Source of the DNA: Pseudomonas sp. L5B5
GTDB lineage: Bacteria; Pseudomonadota; Gammaproteobacteria; Pseudomonadales; Pseudomonadaceae
Assembly (NCBI RefSeq): GCF_020520285.1
Contig: NZ_CP084742.1
Span: 930,001 to 994,000 of the forward strand
Direction: 5' to 3'
Length of the DNA stretch: 64,000 nt
The notes under the pieces are model-generated. The model saw nothing but the letters and a program-made list of their open reading frames with translations, did not search any database and was not told the origin of the DNA. Positions 8,532 through 19,263 of the stretch are shown here, piece by piece; position 1 is the stretch's first letter; each line of letters opens with the position of its first letter. The translations under genes and the position numbers were made by a program.

Positions 8532-9353
8532 ATGCGCAAGTTGCAACTCGCAGGTACCCAAGTGCCCGTCATTGGCCAAGGCACGTGGCGCATGGGCGAG
8601 GACCCGCGGCAGCGGGAGCGGGAGGTCACTGCATTGCGCAGCGGTATCGACCTGGGCTTGAGCCTGATCGACACCGCCGAAATGTATGGCGAGGGTGGCG
8701 CCGAGGAAGTGGTCGGCCAGGCCATCGCCGGGCGGCGCGACGAAGTCTTCCTGGTGAGCAAGGTCTACCCACACAATGCCAGCCGCCAGGGGCTGCCACT
8801 GGCCTGCGAACGCAGCCTGAAACGCTTGGGCACCGAGGTCATCGACCTGTACCTGCTGCACTGGCGCGGCCAGTATCCGCTGGAAGAGACGCTCGAGGCC
8901 TTCGAGCGCTTGCGCCAGGACGGCAAGATTCGCCACTGGGGTGTTTCCAATTTCGATGTGGCGGACCTGGACGAGCTCCAGGCACCGGCCTGCGCCACCA
9001 ACCAGGTGCTGTACAACCTGGAATCCCGGGGCATCGAGTTCGACCTGTTGCCGGCCTGCCAGCGTCGAGGCATGCCACTGATGGCCTACTGCCCTATCGG
9101 CCAGGGTGGCGCGTTACTCGCCGAGCCGGTGTTGCAGCGGGTCGCGCAGCGTCACGACGCCACGCCGGCCCAGGTGGCGCTGGCCTGGCTGCTGCGCCAG
9201 GACGGGGTGCTGGCCATTCCCAAGGCCGTGCATCCGGAGCATGTACGGCTCAACGCCCGGGCCGGCGAGTTGCAGCTGGGTCCCGAGGACCTGCTGGAGC
9301 TGGACCAGGTCTTTGCGGCGCCACGGCACAAGCAGCGACTGAGCATGGTCTGA
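8532..9353 (+). CDS. Aldo/keto reductase
   Basis: The 273-residue protein begins MRKLQLAGTQVPVIGQGTWRMG and shows the family signatures: LIDTAEMYGEGGAEEVVGQA with catalytic Asp and Tyr (near residues 48–53), the VSKVYP strand with catalytic Lys, LLHWRG with the active-site His, and the NADPH-binding tail IPKAVHPEHV. The start at 8532 is fixed by a perfect AGGAGG eleven bases upstream. It should reduce aldehydes or ketones with NADPH in the cytoplasm. It appears monocistronic. The substrate is not evident. Confidence 0.9.
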   Translation: MRKLQLAGTQVPVIGQGTWRMGEDPRQREREVTALRSGIDLGLSLIDTAEMYGEGGAEEVVGQAIAGRRDEVFLVSKVYPHNASRQGLPLACERSLKRLGTEVIDLYLLHWRGQYPLEETLEAFERLRQDGKIRHWGVSNFDVADLDELQAPACATNQVLYNLESRGIEFDLLPACQRRGMPLMAYCPIGQGGALLAEPVLQRVAQRHDATPAQVALAWLLRQDGVLAIPKAVHPEHVRLNARAGELQLGPEDLLELDQVFAAPRHKQRLSMV

Positions 9354-9508
9354 ACCACCTGCACCGCCGAAACGGCCCAGGCGAGCAACCGTTGTACCGG
9401 CGCAGAGCCAGGCAGGCCGTGGCTTTCGGTCGGACAATTCTACGTTGCCGCTGACCATTTAAGAATTGTCTGATCCCTGCCCTTCATGCCCGCAATTACA
9501 GTTGGCGC

Positions 9509-12403
9509 ATGAGATTAAAAAGCTATCTACCCCAGATCAATCCGGTCTTTTCCTCCCCCGAAGCAGCCCGCCGGCTGCTTCGGGTCGTTGCACTGATCCT
9601 CCTGATCGGCCTGCTCGGCACTGTCTACAACTTCCTGCGCTCGACCCTCAACAACGAACTGTCACAACGACGCAGCTACATGAGCAGTGCCATCGCCGAA
9701 GCACAGGCCTTCTTCACCACTCGCGAAGCACTGCTGGCCAGCCTCAGCCTTTCCGCCGTGCACAAGCCCGTGGCAGCCGCCGGCAACGCACTGCCAGGCA
9801 GCGACTCCACCGAGGAAATCCATCTGCGGCTCGGCCCGCCGGGTGAACACCAGTGGAGCGTCTGGCTCACCCAGCGCATGCGCGGCTACCTCGGGCACAA
9901 GCAACTGACCCTCCTGTATGTCCACGCGGGCCCCCAACCCCAGGTACAGCAGCTCTTCAGCTCCCGGCCAGCAACCTCCCACCTGCCCCAGGCTCTGCTG
10001 GCCAGGCTAGCCGTCCTGACGCCCGATGAGGTACCCATGGGCGAGGAGCTATGGCTGATGGACCACTCCTCCGGCGCCGCCCGGCTGTACATCTTCACTC
10101 GCCTCGACGAACGCTTCGCCGACTCCGGCTGGCTGGCACTGGAGATGGATGGCAGCAGTGTCTCCGAGGCGCTGCAGAACCAGAACGCCGGCGAATTCAT
10201 GATGTTCAACTCCCTGGGCGGCGTGCTCCTGAGCAGCACCCCCAACCTCCAGCTGGCCGAAGCCGTGCAGCGGGTCAAGGGCGAGAGCTTCTTCGGTTTT
10301 CTCGGTGGCCGCTGGTGGCCCGATCACGTGGTGATCCGCAAGCAGCTCAGCAGCTCGGACTGGCAACTGGTGTACTCCTTCGACTTGTACGTCCTGCTCA
10401 GGACCCTGCTCCCGCAATTGCTCGCGGCGTTGCTGGTCAGCCTGTTCGGCGTGGCCCTGATCGGTTGGCTGACCCACTGGATCGAAGTCCGCCTGATCGC
10501 ACCGGCCATCCATCGGATCCAGGCCATGATCGAAAGCGAGGCGTTCAGCCGTGACGTGATCCAGATCGCCCCTGTGGCCCTGTGCGTGCTGCGCCGCAGC
10601 GACGGCCGGGTGGTACTGGAAAATGCCTTGTCCCAGCAATGGCTGGGCAACAGCAGCGAACGCGAGCAACTGTGTGCCGGCTGGATCGCCCGGGCATTCG
10701 ACACCAGCCGCCCCGACAGCTGCGACTACTTTGAAACCGCCGATGGCCGTCACCTCTACCTCAGTTCGGCACCGACCCGCTACAAGGGCGAGGACGTGCT
10801 GTTCTGCGCCTTCAGCGACATCAGCGCTCGCAAGCAGATCGAGGCCACCCTCGAGGAAGCGCGGCGCCTGGCCGACACCGCCAATGAAGCCAAGACCCTG
10901 TTCCTGGCCACCATGAGCCACGAGATCCGTACACCGCTGTATGGGGTACTAGGCACCCTGGAGCTGCTCGCACGTACCCGGCTGGACGACCAGCAGCGCG
11001 ACTACCTGCGGGCCATCGAGGGCTCCTCCGGCACCCTGCTGCAACTGATCTGCGACGTGCTCGACGTCTCCAAGATCGAGGCCGGGCAACTGGCCCTGGA
11101 ACTCAGCGAGTTCAGCGCCCTGGACCTGGTACACGAGCTTATCCAGAGCTATGCCGCTGCCGCCCGGGCCAAGGGGCTGCAGTTCTATGCCTGCGTGGAC
11201 CCGCAACTGCCAGAGGCCCTGCTTGGCGATGTCACGCGGATCCGTCAGATCCTCAGCAACCTGCTGAACAATGCGGTCAAGTTCACCGATTCGGGACGCA
11301 TCGTCCTGCGAGTCAGGGTCGACCATCACGATGGTCAGGACGGCCACATCAGTTGGCAGGTATCCGACACCGGTCGGGGCATCGCCCGGGTCAACCAGGC
11401 CCTGATCTTCGAGCCGTTCTACCAGACTGAAGGCAACACCAATGTCATCGCCGGCACTGGCCTTGGCCTGCCGATCTGCCAACGCTTGACCCTGCTGATG
11501 AACGGCAGCATCCGCATGGTCAGCGAGCTGGGCCTGGGCAGCAGCTTCACCCTGACCCTGCCCCTGAAGACGGGCACTACCCCACCCCGCGCCATGCCCA
11601 CCGGCACGCAGCCTGCGCAGATGATCTACGTGGTATCGCCAGTACGCGAGCTGGCCGAATCGGTCACCGGCTGGTTGCGTCGTTGGGGCATGCGGGCACA
11701 GGCCTGCCTGCCGAGCCAGGGTGGCCGAGAATCCGGCAATGTACTGATCGAGCTGCACCCGGGCGTAATGGAGCAACGCCTGGAGCCCGGCTGGAAGGGC
11801 CCCCTGGTGCTGGCCAGTGGCGAGGGCCACCACGACTCCCGGCCCCATGACGGCATCTGGCAAGTCAACAGCAACAATCTGCGGGCGATTCACCAGGCCG
11901 TGAACCAGGCACGCGGCGTCTGGGTGAACCACCACCAGGAACACCCCGACAGCCGCGAACTGAAAAAGCTCAGCCTGCATGTGCTGGTCGTCGAAGACAA
12001 CCTGATCAACCAGCTGATCCTCAAGGACCAGCTGGAGGAACTGGGCTGCAGCGTCGAACTGGCCTCCAACGGCGAGGAAGCGCTCGGCACCTGGAGGAAC
12101 GGTGGCTTCGACCTGGTGCTGACCGATGTGAACATGCCCAGGCTCAACGGTTATGAATTGGCCAGGGAACTGCGCCGCCGAGGCTGCTCGACCCCCATCA
12201 TCGGCGCCACGGCCAACGCCATGCGCGGAGAGGAGCAACTGTGCTTCGACGCCGGAATGAATCACTGCCTGGTCAAGCCCTTCGCATTGAGGGCGCTGTT
12301 CAACTATCTGATGCTTTATGAAAGAGCCCCCCATGAACCGCCACAGCATTTCGATTGCCGCAAACCCGCAGCACCCGCCGCCATGCGACCAGGTGCCGGT
12401 TAA
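9509..12403 (+). CDS. Membrane-bound hybrid sensor histidine kinase, RcsC-like (HisKA–HATPase–REC)
   Basis: The 964-residue protein has a first membrane helix near residues 26–43, a periplasmic sensor region of about 250 residues, a second helix near 300–322, and a PAS-like segment. HisKA follows, with the phosphorylated His near residue 471 ([11 protein letters not shown]), then HATPase with N box ([12 protein letters not shown]) and glycine boxes (DTGRGI, GTGLGLP), and a C-terminal receiver with acceptor Asp near 873 (LVLTDVNMP) and Lys in LVKPF. There is no HPt domain, so the phosphate must pass to another protein; the next gene encodes an HPt. The gene begins a cluster with a second hybrid kinase and an RcsB-like regulator. 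Confidence 0.9.
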   Translation: MRLKSYLPQINPVFSSPEAARRLLRVVALILLIGLLGTVYNFLRSTLNNELSQRRSYMSSAIAEAQAFFTTREALLASLSLSAVHKPVAAAGNALPGSDSTEEIHLRLGPPGEHQWSVWLTQRMRGYLGHKQLTLLYVHAGPQPQVQQLFSSRPATSHLPQALLARLAVLTPDEVPMGEELWLMDHSSGAARLYIFTRLDERFADSGWLALEMDGSSVSEALQNQNAGEFMMFNSLGGVLLSSTPNLQLAEAVQRVKGESFFGFLGGRWWPDHVVIRKQLSSSDWQLVYSFDLYVLLRTLLPQLLAALLVSLFGVALIGWLTHWIEVRLIAPAIHRIQAMIESEAFSRDVIQIAPVALCVLRRSDGRVVLENALSQQWLGNSSEREQLCAGWIARAFDTSRPDSCDYFETADGRHLYLSSAPTRYKGEDVLFCAFSDISARKQIEATLEEARRLADTANEAKTLFLATMSHEIRTPLYGVLGTLELLARTRLDDQQRDYLRAIEGSSGTLLQLICDVLDVSKIEAGQLALELSEFSALDLVHELIQSYAAAARAKGLQFYACVDPQLPEALLGDVTRIRQILSNLLNNAVKFTDSGRIVLRVRVDHHDGQDGHISWQVSDTGRGIARVNQALIFEPFYQTEGNTNVIAGTGLGLPICQRLTLLMNGSIRMVSELGLGSSFTLTLPLKTGTTPPRAMPTGTQPAQMIYVVSPVRELAESVTGWLRRWGMRAQACLPSQGGRESGNVLIELHPGVMEQRLEPGWKGPLVLASGEGHHDSRPHDGIWQVNSNNLRAIHQAVNQARGVWVNHHQEHPDSRELKKLSLHVLVVEDNLINQLILKDQLEELGCSVELASNGEEALGTWRNGGFDLVLTDVNMPRLNGYELARELRRRGCSTPIIGATANAMRGEEQLCFDAGMNHCLVKPFALRALFNYLMLYERAPHEPPQHFDCRKPAAPAAMRPGAG

Positions 12404-12559
12404 CCGGCGGGATGCTGTCAACCGCCCTCCCGAACCGCTGCCGGGCACCAGCCTGCACTGAGTTCCGGCTCGCCCGCATCACTACCCCGCGACACTGACG
12501 TCCCGGTTTCAAGCAGCAGCCCCTCGTCGGGCCTTACCCATGTGTCTGGTAGATCAGTG

Positions 12560-15500
12560 ATGAAGTACAGCAACCCCTTCCCGGCCCGTCTGCTTCGCTA
12601 CCAGGCACGGCTGAGCCTGGGCCTGTTGATCCTGCTGGGCCTGGGCCTCCTCTGCACCACCTTGTACTGGGCGGCGATACGACTGGTCGAACAGCAATCA
12701 GTCACCCTGAAGGCGCATTTCAGCCAGTTGATGGACAGTGTCCAGGAGCAGGAGCTGTTCCTCGGGCGCGTGACAGCCATCGCCCCGGTCAGTTCGTACC
12801 CGAGCAGCATTCACCTGCCATTGCGCCAGCGCACTGTCCCGCCCTTCCTGGCCCAGGGAAACTGCGATGATCGGAACCTGCCACACACCCTGGCCCAGGC
12901 CCTGAACCGCCACCTGTCCAGCCGGGAATTTTCACGGTTGCTTGTCGCAGGCATGCAGTTGTTGACGCTCTACCGGGCGTTATGGCCCGACTCGCACCTG
13001 CAGGCACCCAGGGTGCTGGTGCTCAATGCCTGCGATGGCCTCGACCTGGACACACTGGGCGCGCGTACCGGGTACGACGATCGCACGCGACGCGACAACA
13101 GCCTGTCCGTTCAGGAACTACGCCAGGTTCTGCAAAAGCACTGGCGATTCGCCGTCGACCAGGTCCACTGGCAGCAGTATCCACGACCCCACCCGGTAGA
13201 TAGCGGCCGTCGGCTCCTGGCCCATATCTCCTTGTACCTGGCTCCAGCACAATTGCAGGTGGCCAGGGACGGCGGCTGGATGAGCATCGGCTCGTTGCTG
13301 GAACTGGACGACACCGGCAAGCTCGATCGCCCTCTGCCCACGCCCCTCTATAACGACTTCACCCTGATCGACCCCACAGGCTTGGTGCTGGCAGGTCCCA
13401 GAAGCTCTGCCAGGGCCCTGCAGGAAGGTCTGAACTTTGGTTGGCAAGGGGTGATACTCAAACTCACCAGCCAGGCTCCTGCCCTGTGGACCGGGCTCTA
13501 CGGCATCAGTTACCGCAGCCTCTACGGCCAGGCACTGTGGACCGTGGCCGGACTGCTGGGCCTGATCCTGGGCGCGGCCGCCTGGGGCTGGAGCGCCAGC
13601 CGCTGGCAGCGCCAGCGGGCACCGGCCCCGGGGCACCCAACCCACCGAGACGCGAACGAGAGCGAGACCTTTGGCCGTACCGTCATCGAGACGGCCCCCA
13701 CTGGGCTGTGCGTGGTACGTCGCGAGGATTTCACGGTCCTGCTGGAAAACCCCCAGGCCCGGCAGGGCGCCGGTACCAAAGGGCTATTGTCACTGCTGGA
13801 ACAGGATCCGCGGCATTTCGACAGTGGCGAGACCTGCCTGGTCGTCGCCGGGTGCCACCTGCAGGTGAAGTTCGCCGCCACCCGTTATCAGGGCCAGGAC
13901 GCGGTGCTCTGCGCCTTCAATGACATCACCCGGCAGGTGGAGAGTAGTCGGGCGTTGAAGCAGGCCAGACATTCAGCGCAACGGGCGGGAGAAAGCCAGG
14001 CCCGACTCCTGGCCACCATGAGCCACAAGATCCGCACTCCGTTGTACGGCGTACTCGGCACCCTGGAGCTGCTCGGGCTGACGCCGCTGGCGTCACGTCA
14101 GGCCGGCCATCTGCTAACTCTGCAGCGCTGCTCCACTGCCCTGCTCCAGTTGACCAGCGACATCCTCGATGTCTCCAGGATCGAGTCCGGAAAGCTGGCC
14201 ATCACCTCGGTAGAATTCTCTGTGCTGGACATGGCCGAAGCTGCCCTGAAGGACTGTGCGGCCATTGCCGAGCAGCGCGGCTTGCTGCTCTACGCCTGCA
14301 TCGATCCGCATCTGCCAGACCTGGTATCGGGAGATGCCGGGCGGATTCGGCAGATCCTCGACAACCTGCTGGGCAATGCCATCAAGTTCACCGACAGTGG
14401 CCAGGTCGTGTTGCGGGTCCGGCTGCTGGGCTATGCAGGACAACGGGCCAGCATCGAATGGCAGGTCACCGATACCGGCACCGGCATCCCTGCCTCGCAA
14501 CAGGAGTGGTTGTTCGATCCCGACCGGTCATTGCCCGACACCACCTCCCGGTTCGGGGCCGGGTTGGGCCTGCCACTCTGTCAGCGACTGTGCACACTGA
14601 TGGAGGGACAACTGCTGGTCACCAGCGAGCCGGGGCTGGGCAGCAGTTTTTCCCTGCGCCTGGAGCTATCGCGTCTGCCGGGGTTACTGCCTGGCCTGCA
14701 ACCCTTGGTCGATGGGCCGCCCGTGCATGTCCGGGGGCCCGTTCCGGAGCTGGTGAAAAACACCTGTGACTGGCTCAACCGCCTGGGTATCCAGGCCCTG
14801 CCGGCCATTACCACCTGGGACCCGCAAGCCCAGGATCAGGTCCTGGTCGACCTGCTGCCCCGGGACACCTTGCGCCCCTGGCCGGGGCCGCGCGTCAGCG
14901 CACTGCCCAACCCGCCTCGCAGGCAACAGCACCAGGATCGCCAGTGGATAGTCGATGTGCACGACATCCGCGCTATTGCCCAGGCGGTTGCCCAGGCTCG
15001 CCAGGGACAGTCGTCCCCCCTGCAGCAGCCGGTGGACACTCGCCTGTACCCACTGCACCTGCATGTCCTGGTGGCCGAGGACAATCCCATCAACCAGGCG
15101 CTCATCCAGGAGCAACTGCACGCCCTGGGCTGCCGGGCGACCCTGGCGACCAACGGCGAACAAGCCCTGCAACACTGGCAACCCCAGCTGTTCGACCTGG
15201 TGCTGGCAGACCTGAACATGCCGGTCATGAATGGCTACGAACTGGCCCGTCAGTTGCGCCAGCGCGATCCCCAGCTACCAATCATCGGCATCACGGCCAA
15301 TGCCCTGGACGAGGAGCGCAACCGCTGCCTGGCCGCAGGGATGAGTGCCTGGATCGTCAAGCCGATGAACCTGCAGCACTTATGGCAACAGTTGACGCAG
15401 CTCTGCCAGGTGCCTGCCGTCCCCCGTTCGCTCGCGCCACCGGTGACTCGCGAGCGCGAGCGCCAATGGCAGCCGGGCGAACGCCTCCAGCTATCGCCGA

Positions 15501-15763
15501 GGATGCGACCGCTGTTCCTCGAGACCATGAAGCAAGACCTCCTGCGCCTCGACCAGGCCCTCGAGCGCGTCGATCCCCAGGGCGCGGCGGAGCGCCTGCA
15601 CAGCATCGCCGGCGCCCTGGGGGCGGTACAGGCCAGCACCCTGGCCAGGTCCTGCGCCGAGATGGAATACCGACTGCAGGAAGCACCATCGAGCACTTCG
15701 CTGGAGCAGGAAGTCAGGCAACTGATGCAGCAGTTGTCCGAACTGCTGCTGTTCATTGAATAA
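12560..15763 (+). CDS. Hybrid sensor kinase with C-terminal HPt and substituted H-box (RcsD/RocS-like)
   Basis: The 1067-residue protein has a membrane helix near residues 18–40, a periplasmic region, a second helix near 325–345 and a short PAS-like segment. HisKA follows with His near residue 489, then HATPase ([25 protein letters not shown]), a receiver with Asp near 884 (LVLADLNMP), and an HPt domain with His near 1014 ([12 protein letters not shown]). The H-box reads MSHKIRTPL, so the usual Glu after the His is Lys; this should weaken autophosphorylation. It is paralogous to the preceding kinase along HisKA–REC. The ATG at 12560 is chosen over a GTG 18 bases upstream; neither has a strong ribosome site. 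It probably relays phosphate to the regulator at 15841. Confidence 0.88.
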   Translation: MKYSNPFPARLLRYQARLSLGLLILLGLGLLCTTLYWAAIRLVEQQSVTLKAHFSQLMDSVQEQELFLGRVTAIAPVSSYPSSIHLPLRQRTVPPFLAQGNCDDRNLPHTLAQALNRHLSSREFSRLLVAGMQLLTLYRALWPDSHLQAPRVLVLNACDGLDLDTLGARTGYDDRTRRDNSLSVQELRQVLQKHWRFAVDQVHWQQYPRPHPVDSGRRLLAHISLYLAPAQLQVARDGGWMSIGSLLELDDTGKLDRPLPTPLYNDFTLIDPTGLVLAGPRSSARALQEGLNFGWQGVILKLTSQAPALWTGLYGISYRSLYGQALWTVAGLLGLILGAAAWGWSASRWQRQRAPAPGHPTHRDANESETFGRTVIETAPTGLCVVRREDFTVLLENPQARQGAGTKGLLSLLEQDPRHFDSGETCLVVAGCHLQVKFAATRYQGQDAVLCAFNDITRQVESSRALKQARHSAQRAGESQARLLATMSHKIRTPLYGVLGTLELLGLTPLASRQAGHLLTLQRCSTALLQLTSDILDVSRIESGKLAITSVEFSVLDMAEAALKDCAAIAEQRGLLLYACIDPHLPDLVSGDAGRIRQILDNLLGNAIKFTDSGQVVLRVRLLGYAGQRASIEWQVTDTGTGIPASQQEWLFDPDRSLPDTTSRFGAGLGLPLCQRLCTLMEGQLLVTSEPGLGSSFSLRLELSRLPGLLPGLQPLVDGPPVHVRGPVPELVKNTCDWLNRLGIQALPAITTWDPQAQDQVLVDLLPRDTLRPWPGPRVSALPNPPRRQQHQDRQWIVDVHDIRAIAQAVAQARQGQSSPLQQPVDTRLYPLHLHVLVAEDNPINQALIQEQLHALGCRATLATNGEQALQHWQPQLFDLVLADLNMPVMNGYELARQLRQRDPQLPIIGITANALDEERNRCLAAGMSAWIVKPMNLQHLWQQLTQLCQVPAVPRSLAPPVTRERERQWQPGERLQLSPRMRPLFLETMKQDLLRLDQALERVDPQGAAERLHSIAGALGAVQASTLARSCAEMEYRLQEAPSSTSLEQEVRQLMQQLSELLLFIE

Positions 15764-15840
15764 CCGCCGGCAGTGACTGCATGTACCGCCTGCACCAAGC
15801 CCACTGCGCTGATTGGCGTATTACACGGATTGTCTCTCTC

Positions 15841-16488
15841 ATGGAAAAACTCAAAGTAATCATCGCCGACGATCACCCTATCGTGTTGCTCGGCATCCGC
15901 GAGCTGATGGAGCGCAACGAGCGCTTCGAGATCATCGGCGAGGCAGTGTGCTCAAGGGAGCTGGTCCAGTTACTCGAGTGCCGGCCCGTGGATGTGGTCA
16001 TCACCGACTACAACATGCCCGGCGACTCGCCCTACGGTGATGGCTTGAAACTGATGGAATACCTCACCCGCAACTTTGCCCACTTGCAGATCCTGGTCCT
16101 GACCATGATCTCCAACCCGCTGATCCTCGGTCGGCTGCATGAGCTGGGAGTCATGGGGGTCATCCAGAAGAACCAGTTGCACGAAGAAATCCAGCTGGCG
16201 CTCAAGGCCATTGCCCAGAAGAGTGTCTATCGCAGCCGCAGTCCCTCTACCCACTCGGTAGTGGAGTCGAACGTGGCACTCAACGAAAGGATTTCCACCC
16301 TGTCCCCCAAGGAGTACGAGATACTGCGCCTGTTCGTGTCCGGCAAGAGCGTCAGCGATATCGCCCGCAGCCAGAACCGCAGTTCCAAGACCATCAGCGC
16401 ACAGAAGATTTCCGCCATGCGCAAGCTGGAAGTACAGAGCGACCTGGACCTCCTGACCTATTGCATTGGTCGCAATCTCTTCAACTGA
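15841..16488 (+). CDS. RcsB-like response regulator (REC–LuxR HTH)
   Basis: The 215-residue protein begins MEKLKVIIADDHPIVLLGIR and matches the RcsB layout closely: acidic pocket DD at 10–11, acceptor Asp at 56 (VVITDYNMPGDS), an RcsB-like YGDGLKLMEY segment, a conserved Lys (VIQKN), and a LuxR-type HTH (LSPKEYEILRLFVSGKSVSDIA) ending RSSKTISAQKISAMRKL. It should bind DNA as a phosphorylation-controlled dimer. The ATG at 15841 matches the family start; 20 extra in-frame codons upstream look untranslated. It follows the HPt-containing kinase by 77 bases. In Pseudomonas, related RcsB/RocA regulators control fimbrial and biofilm genes. That target is not shown here. Confidence 0.9.
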   Translation: MEKLKVIIADDHPIVLLGIRELMERNERFEIIGEAVCSRELVQLLECRPVDVVITDYNMPGDSPYGDGLKLMEYLTRNFAHLQILVLTMISNPLILGRLHELGVMGVIQKNQLHEEIQLALKAIAQKSVYRSRSPSTHSVVESNVALNERISTLSPKEYEILRLFVSGKSVSDIARSQNRSSKTISAQKISAMRKLEVQSDLDLLTYCIGRNLFN

Positions 16489-16517
16489 AACCCGCCTGAA
16501 AAAGGAATCGACCCAGC

Positions 16518-16928
16518 ATGAACCTCTCAATGGACAAGGCCACCGACCTGCAGGACCTGGAGCGCCTGCAAGGTGCCTGGGAGCAGACCGAAATGGAAGA
16601 CAGCGGCATCGTCAATCCGCCTGATGAGCACAGTGCCCCCGGCGCCCTGACCCTGATCGAGGGGGAGCGCTTTCGCGTGGTGACCATGGAGGGGCAAGTG
16701 CTGCTCGCAGGAAGCTTCACCCTCGACAGCACCACCACTCCCAAATCCATTACCTGGATCGACTCGATCGGCGCCGATGCCGGCCAACCGCTGCCGGCCA
16801 GCTATCAACTGACAGAAGAAGAGTTCGTGTTCATCGCCGCCGATAGCGGCCAGCCACGACCCACGCAGTTCCGCACCGGCCCGGGCCAGACCCTGCGCCG
16901 CTTCGTTCGCGCCCGCCAGGGCCACTGA
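16518..16928 (+). CDS. TIGR03067-domain protein
   Basis: The 136-residue protein has the pattern of the TIGR03067 family: LQGAWEQTEMED near the start, a GERFRVVTMEGQVLLAGSF strand pair, LDSTTTPKSITWID in the middle, YQLTEEEFVFI, and a RPTQFRTGPGQTLRRFVR end. It resembles small lipocalin-like beta proteins of unknown function that are best known from planctomycetes. No signal peptide is visible. AAAGGAA eleven bases upstream supports the ATG at 16518. It lies 29 bases after the RcsB-like gene and is probably co-transcribed, so it may be an accessory or target of that phosphorelay. Confidence 0.8.
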   Translation: MNLSMDKATDLQDLERLQGAWEQTEMEDSGIVNPPDEHSAPGALTLIEGERFRVVTMEGQVLLAGSFTLDSTTTPKSITWIDSIGADAGQPLPASYQLTEEEFVFIAADSGQPRPTQFRTGPGQTLRRFVRARQGH

Positions 16929-16962
16929 GGAACGCCGCCAGCAGCGGCCTCCACACTCATTG

Positions 16963-16998
16963 ACGGCGCAGCGACTGTTACCGACAGTCCTGCGCCGT
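16963..16998. terminator. Long hairpin in the convergent junction, with the helicase stop codon at its stem–loop border
   Basis: Arms ACGGCGCAG/CTGCGCCGT and GACTGT/ACAGTC form a stacked stem with a five-base loop and a single bulged base. On the plus strand a short TTT follows. It can end transcription of the TIGR03067 gene, and perhaps also that of the helicase gene, whose TAA stop (16978–16980) overlaps the last stem base and the loop. Confidence 0.6.
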
Positions 16999-19263
16999 TT
17001 CACCGGAGCCAATCGCCCACCAGCGCGGCAACAGCTGGCGCACCCGGGGCTCGGCGAAACGATCGTCGATCAACACCAGCACACCACGATCGGCCTGGCT
17101 ACGAATGACCCGGCCAGCTGCCTGTACCACCTTCTGCAATCCGGGGTACAGGTAGGTGTAGTCATAACCTGCACCGAACAGCCCGGCCATGCGCTGCTTC
17201 ATCTGCTCGTTCACCGCATTGAGCTGGGGCAGGCCCAGGGTGGCGACAAACGCCCCGATCAAGCGCGAGCCCGGCAGGTCGATTCCCTCGCCGAACGCGC
17301 CACCCAGCACGGCGAAACCTATCCCTTGCCCCTCAGCCTGAAATCGCTGCAGAAAATCCCCTCGCGAAGCTTCGTCCATGCCCCGGGACTGCAACCAGAT
17401 GGGGATTGCCGGATGCTCCAGGGCCAGTCGTTCGGCCACCTGCTGCAAATAGTCGAAGCTGCTGAAAAACGCCAGGTAGTTCCCGGGGCGCGCCGCGAAC
17501 TGGTCAGCCATCAGCTCGACGATAGGCGTCAGCGACGCCTGGCGATGGGCATAGCGGGTGGAAATCCGGTTGACGATCTGCACGTCCAGTTGCGTGGCCG
17601 CGAACGGCGACTCGACATCCAGCCACACGGTGCTTTCGGGCAAACCCAACAAGTCACGGTAGTAATGCTGGGGATTGAGCGTCGCGGAAAACAGCACCAC
17701 GCTGTGGGCCGCCTCCAGCCGCGGACGCAGCAGCGCCGCCGGCACCACGTTGCGCAGGCCCAGGCGCGACAGGCTGCGCCTGGCACTCAAGGTGCGCTTG
17801 CTGACATCGAAGAGGAACGGATGCTCCTCGAACAGCGCTGCCACCCGGGCGAACTGCAGCAGCTCGAAATACAACCCCTGCAAGCCAGCATCCAGGCCCT
17901 GGGGGTGCTCGTTGAAGTAGTCGCCAATGGCGGCGACGCACAGGTCCAGGGCCTTGAGCAACGCCTGGGGCAGGCATTCGTGGGCCTGGTACGGCGTGAT
18001 CTGATCCTTGTGCAGGGCATTCCATTCACGGTTCAAGCGCTGCAGCGAACGCTTCAGGGCCTGCGGTGCACTCTTGCGCGCCAAGGCCAGTTGCTGCTGG
18101 TCAAGGCTGGCGCTGAACATGCCGCGTCCGCGCTCCACCAGGTTGTGGGCCTCGTCCACCAGCACCGCCAGCCGCCATTGATCAGCCTGGGCCAGGCTGA
18201 ACAGCAGGGCCGTGAAATCGAAGTAATAGTTGTAGTCGGCCACGACCAGATCGCTCCAGCGGGCCATCTCCTGGCTCAGGTAATAAGGACAGACCTGATG
18301 CTCAAGAGCCACCTGGCGCAACGCCTGGCGATCCAGCAAAGCCACCTGGCTGGCGGCCTGGCGCGCCGCCGGCAAACGCTGGTAGAACCCCTTGGCCAGC
18401 GGGCAGGACTCGCCGTGACAGGCCTTGTCGGGATGCTCGCAGGCCTTGTCCCGGGCCACCAATTCCAGGACCCGCAGCGGCAACCGGGGGCTCTGGGCGA
18501 ACAGGACACCGGCAGCGTCCAGTGCCAGTTGCCGGCCCGGAGTCTTGGCGGTGAGGAACAGCACCTTGTCCAACTGCTGCGGGGCCATGGCCTTGAGCAT
18601 GGGAAACAGCGTGCCCAGGGTCTTGCCAATCCCGGTGGGGGCCTGGGCCAGCAGGCAGCGCCCGGTGCTGGCCGCCTTGTACACCGACTCGGCCAGGTGT
18701 CGCTGGCCGGGGCGAAACTGACCATGGGGGAACGCCAGTTCGCGGCAAGCCCGGTCCCGGGCCTCCCGGTGCTGCAGTTGCTGTTGCGCCCACTCAAGGA
18801 AGATCGTGCATTGCTGCTCGAAGAACGCCTGCAACTGTTCGGCACTGTGCTCCTGCACCAGGGCGGTTTCCTCGGCGCTCTGGATATCGAAATACACCAG
18901 CGACACCCGGATGGCAGGCAATTGCAGGCTCTGGCACAGCAACCAGCCATAGATCCTGGCCTGGGCCCAGTGCAGCTGCCGATGGTTGTCGGGCATGCGT
19001 GACAGGTCGCCGCGGTAGGTCTTGATTTCCTCCAGCAGGTTCTGTTGCGGGTCATAGCCGTCCGCCCGGCCCTTGACCAGCAACGGGCCATGACGCCCCT
19101 CCAGCGATACTTCGCTCTGGTAACCGGGATTGCGCCGGGCCGCCACGGTGCGGTGCCCCTGCATGCCCTCCTCGGCGGTGGGCGACGGGGTGAACCGCAA
19201 GTCCAGGTCACCACTTCTGGCAGTGAACTCGCACAAGGCGCGCACCGCGATGCGATAACTCAC
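16978..19263 (-). CDS. DinG/XPD-like Fe–S ATP-dependent DNA helicase with PD-(D/E)XK-like N-terminal domain
   Basis: The 761-residue protein has an N-terminal stretch with a nuclease-like signature (GRADGY at 65–70, then LLEEIKT with Glu79-x-Lys81, and an AQARIYGWLL helix). The superfamily 2 helicase core follows: Walker A APTGIGKT at 208–215, four cysteines at 275, 282, 287 and 325 suited to a 4Fe–4S cluster, DEAH at 370–373, and late motifs GGAFGEGIDLPG and QAAGRVIRS. The start is a GTG at 19263 overlapping the VRR-NUC gene stop by four bases (GTGA). It should unwind DNA from 5' to 3', as XPD/DinG enzymes do, and may cut it. Coupling to a FAN1-type nuclease points to cross-link or replication-fork repair. 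Confidence 0.88.
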   Translation of the reverse strand: MSYRIAVRALCEFTARSGDLDLRFTPSPTAEEGMQGHRTVAARRNPGYQSEVSLEGRHGPLLVKGRADGYDPQQNLLEEIKTYRGDLSRMPDNHRQLHWAQARIYGWLLCQSLQLPAIRVSLVYFDIQSAEETALVQEHSAEQLQAFFEQQCTIFLEWAQQQLQHREARDRACRELAFPHGQFRPGQRHLAESVYKAASTGRCLLAQAPTGIGKTLGTLFPMLKAMAPQQLDKVLFLTAKTPGRQLALDAAGVLFAQSPRLPLRVLELVARDKACEHPDKACHGESCPLAKGFYQRLPAARQAASQVALLDRQALRQVALEHQVCPYYLSQEMARWSDLVVADYNYYFDFTALLFSLAQADQWRLAVLVDEAHNLVERGRGMFSASLDQQQLALARKSAPQALKRSLQRLNREWNALHKDQITPYQAHECLPQALLKALDLCVAAIGDYFNEHPQGLDAGLQGLYFELLQFARVAALFEEHPFLFDVSKRTLSARRSLSRLGLRNVVPAALLRPRLEAAHSVVLFSATLNPQHYYRDLLGLPESTVWLDVESPFAATQLDVQIVNRISTRYAHRQASLTPIVELMADQFAARPGNYLAFFSSFDYLQQVAERLALEHPAIPIWLQSRGMDEASRGDFLQRFQAEGQGIGFAVLGGAFGEGIDLPGSRLIGAFVATLGLPQLNAVNEQMKQRMAGLFGAGYDYTYLYPGLQKVVQAAGRVIRSQADRGVLVLIDDRFAEPRVRQLLPRWWAIGSGETAQDCR

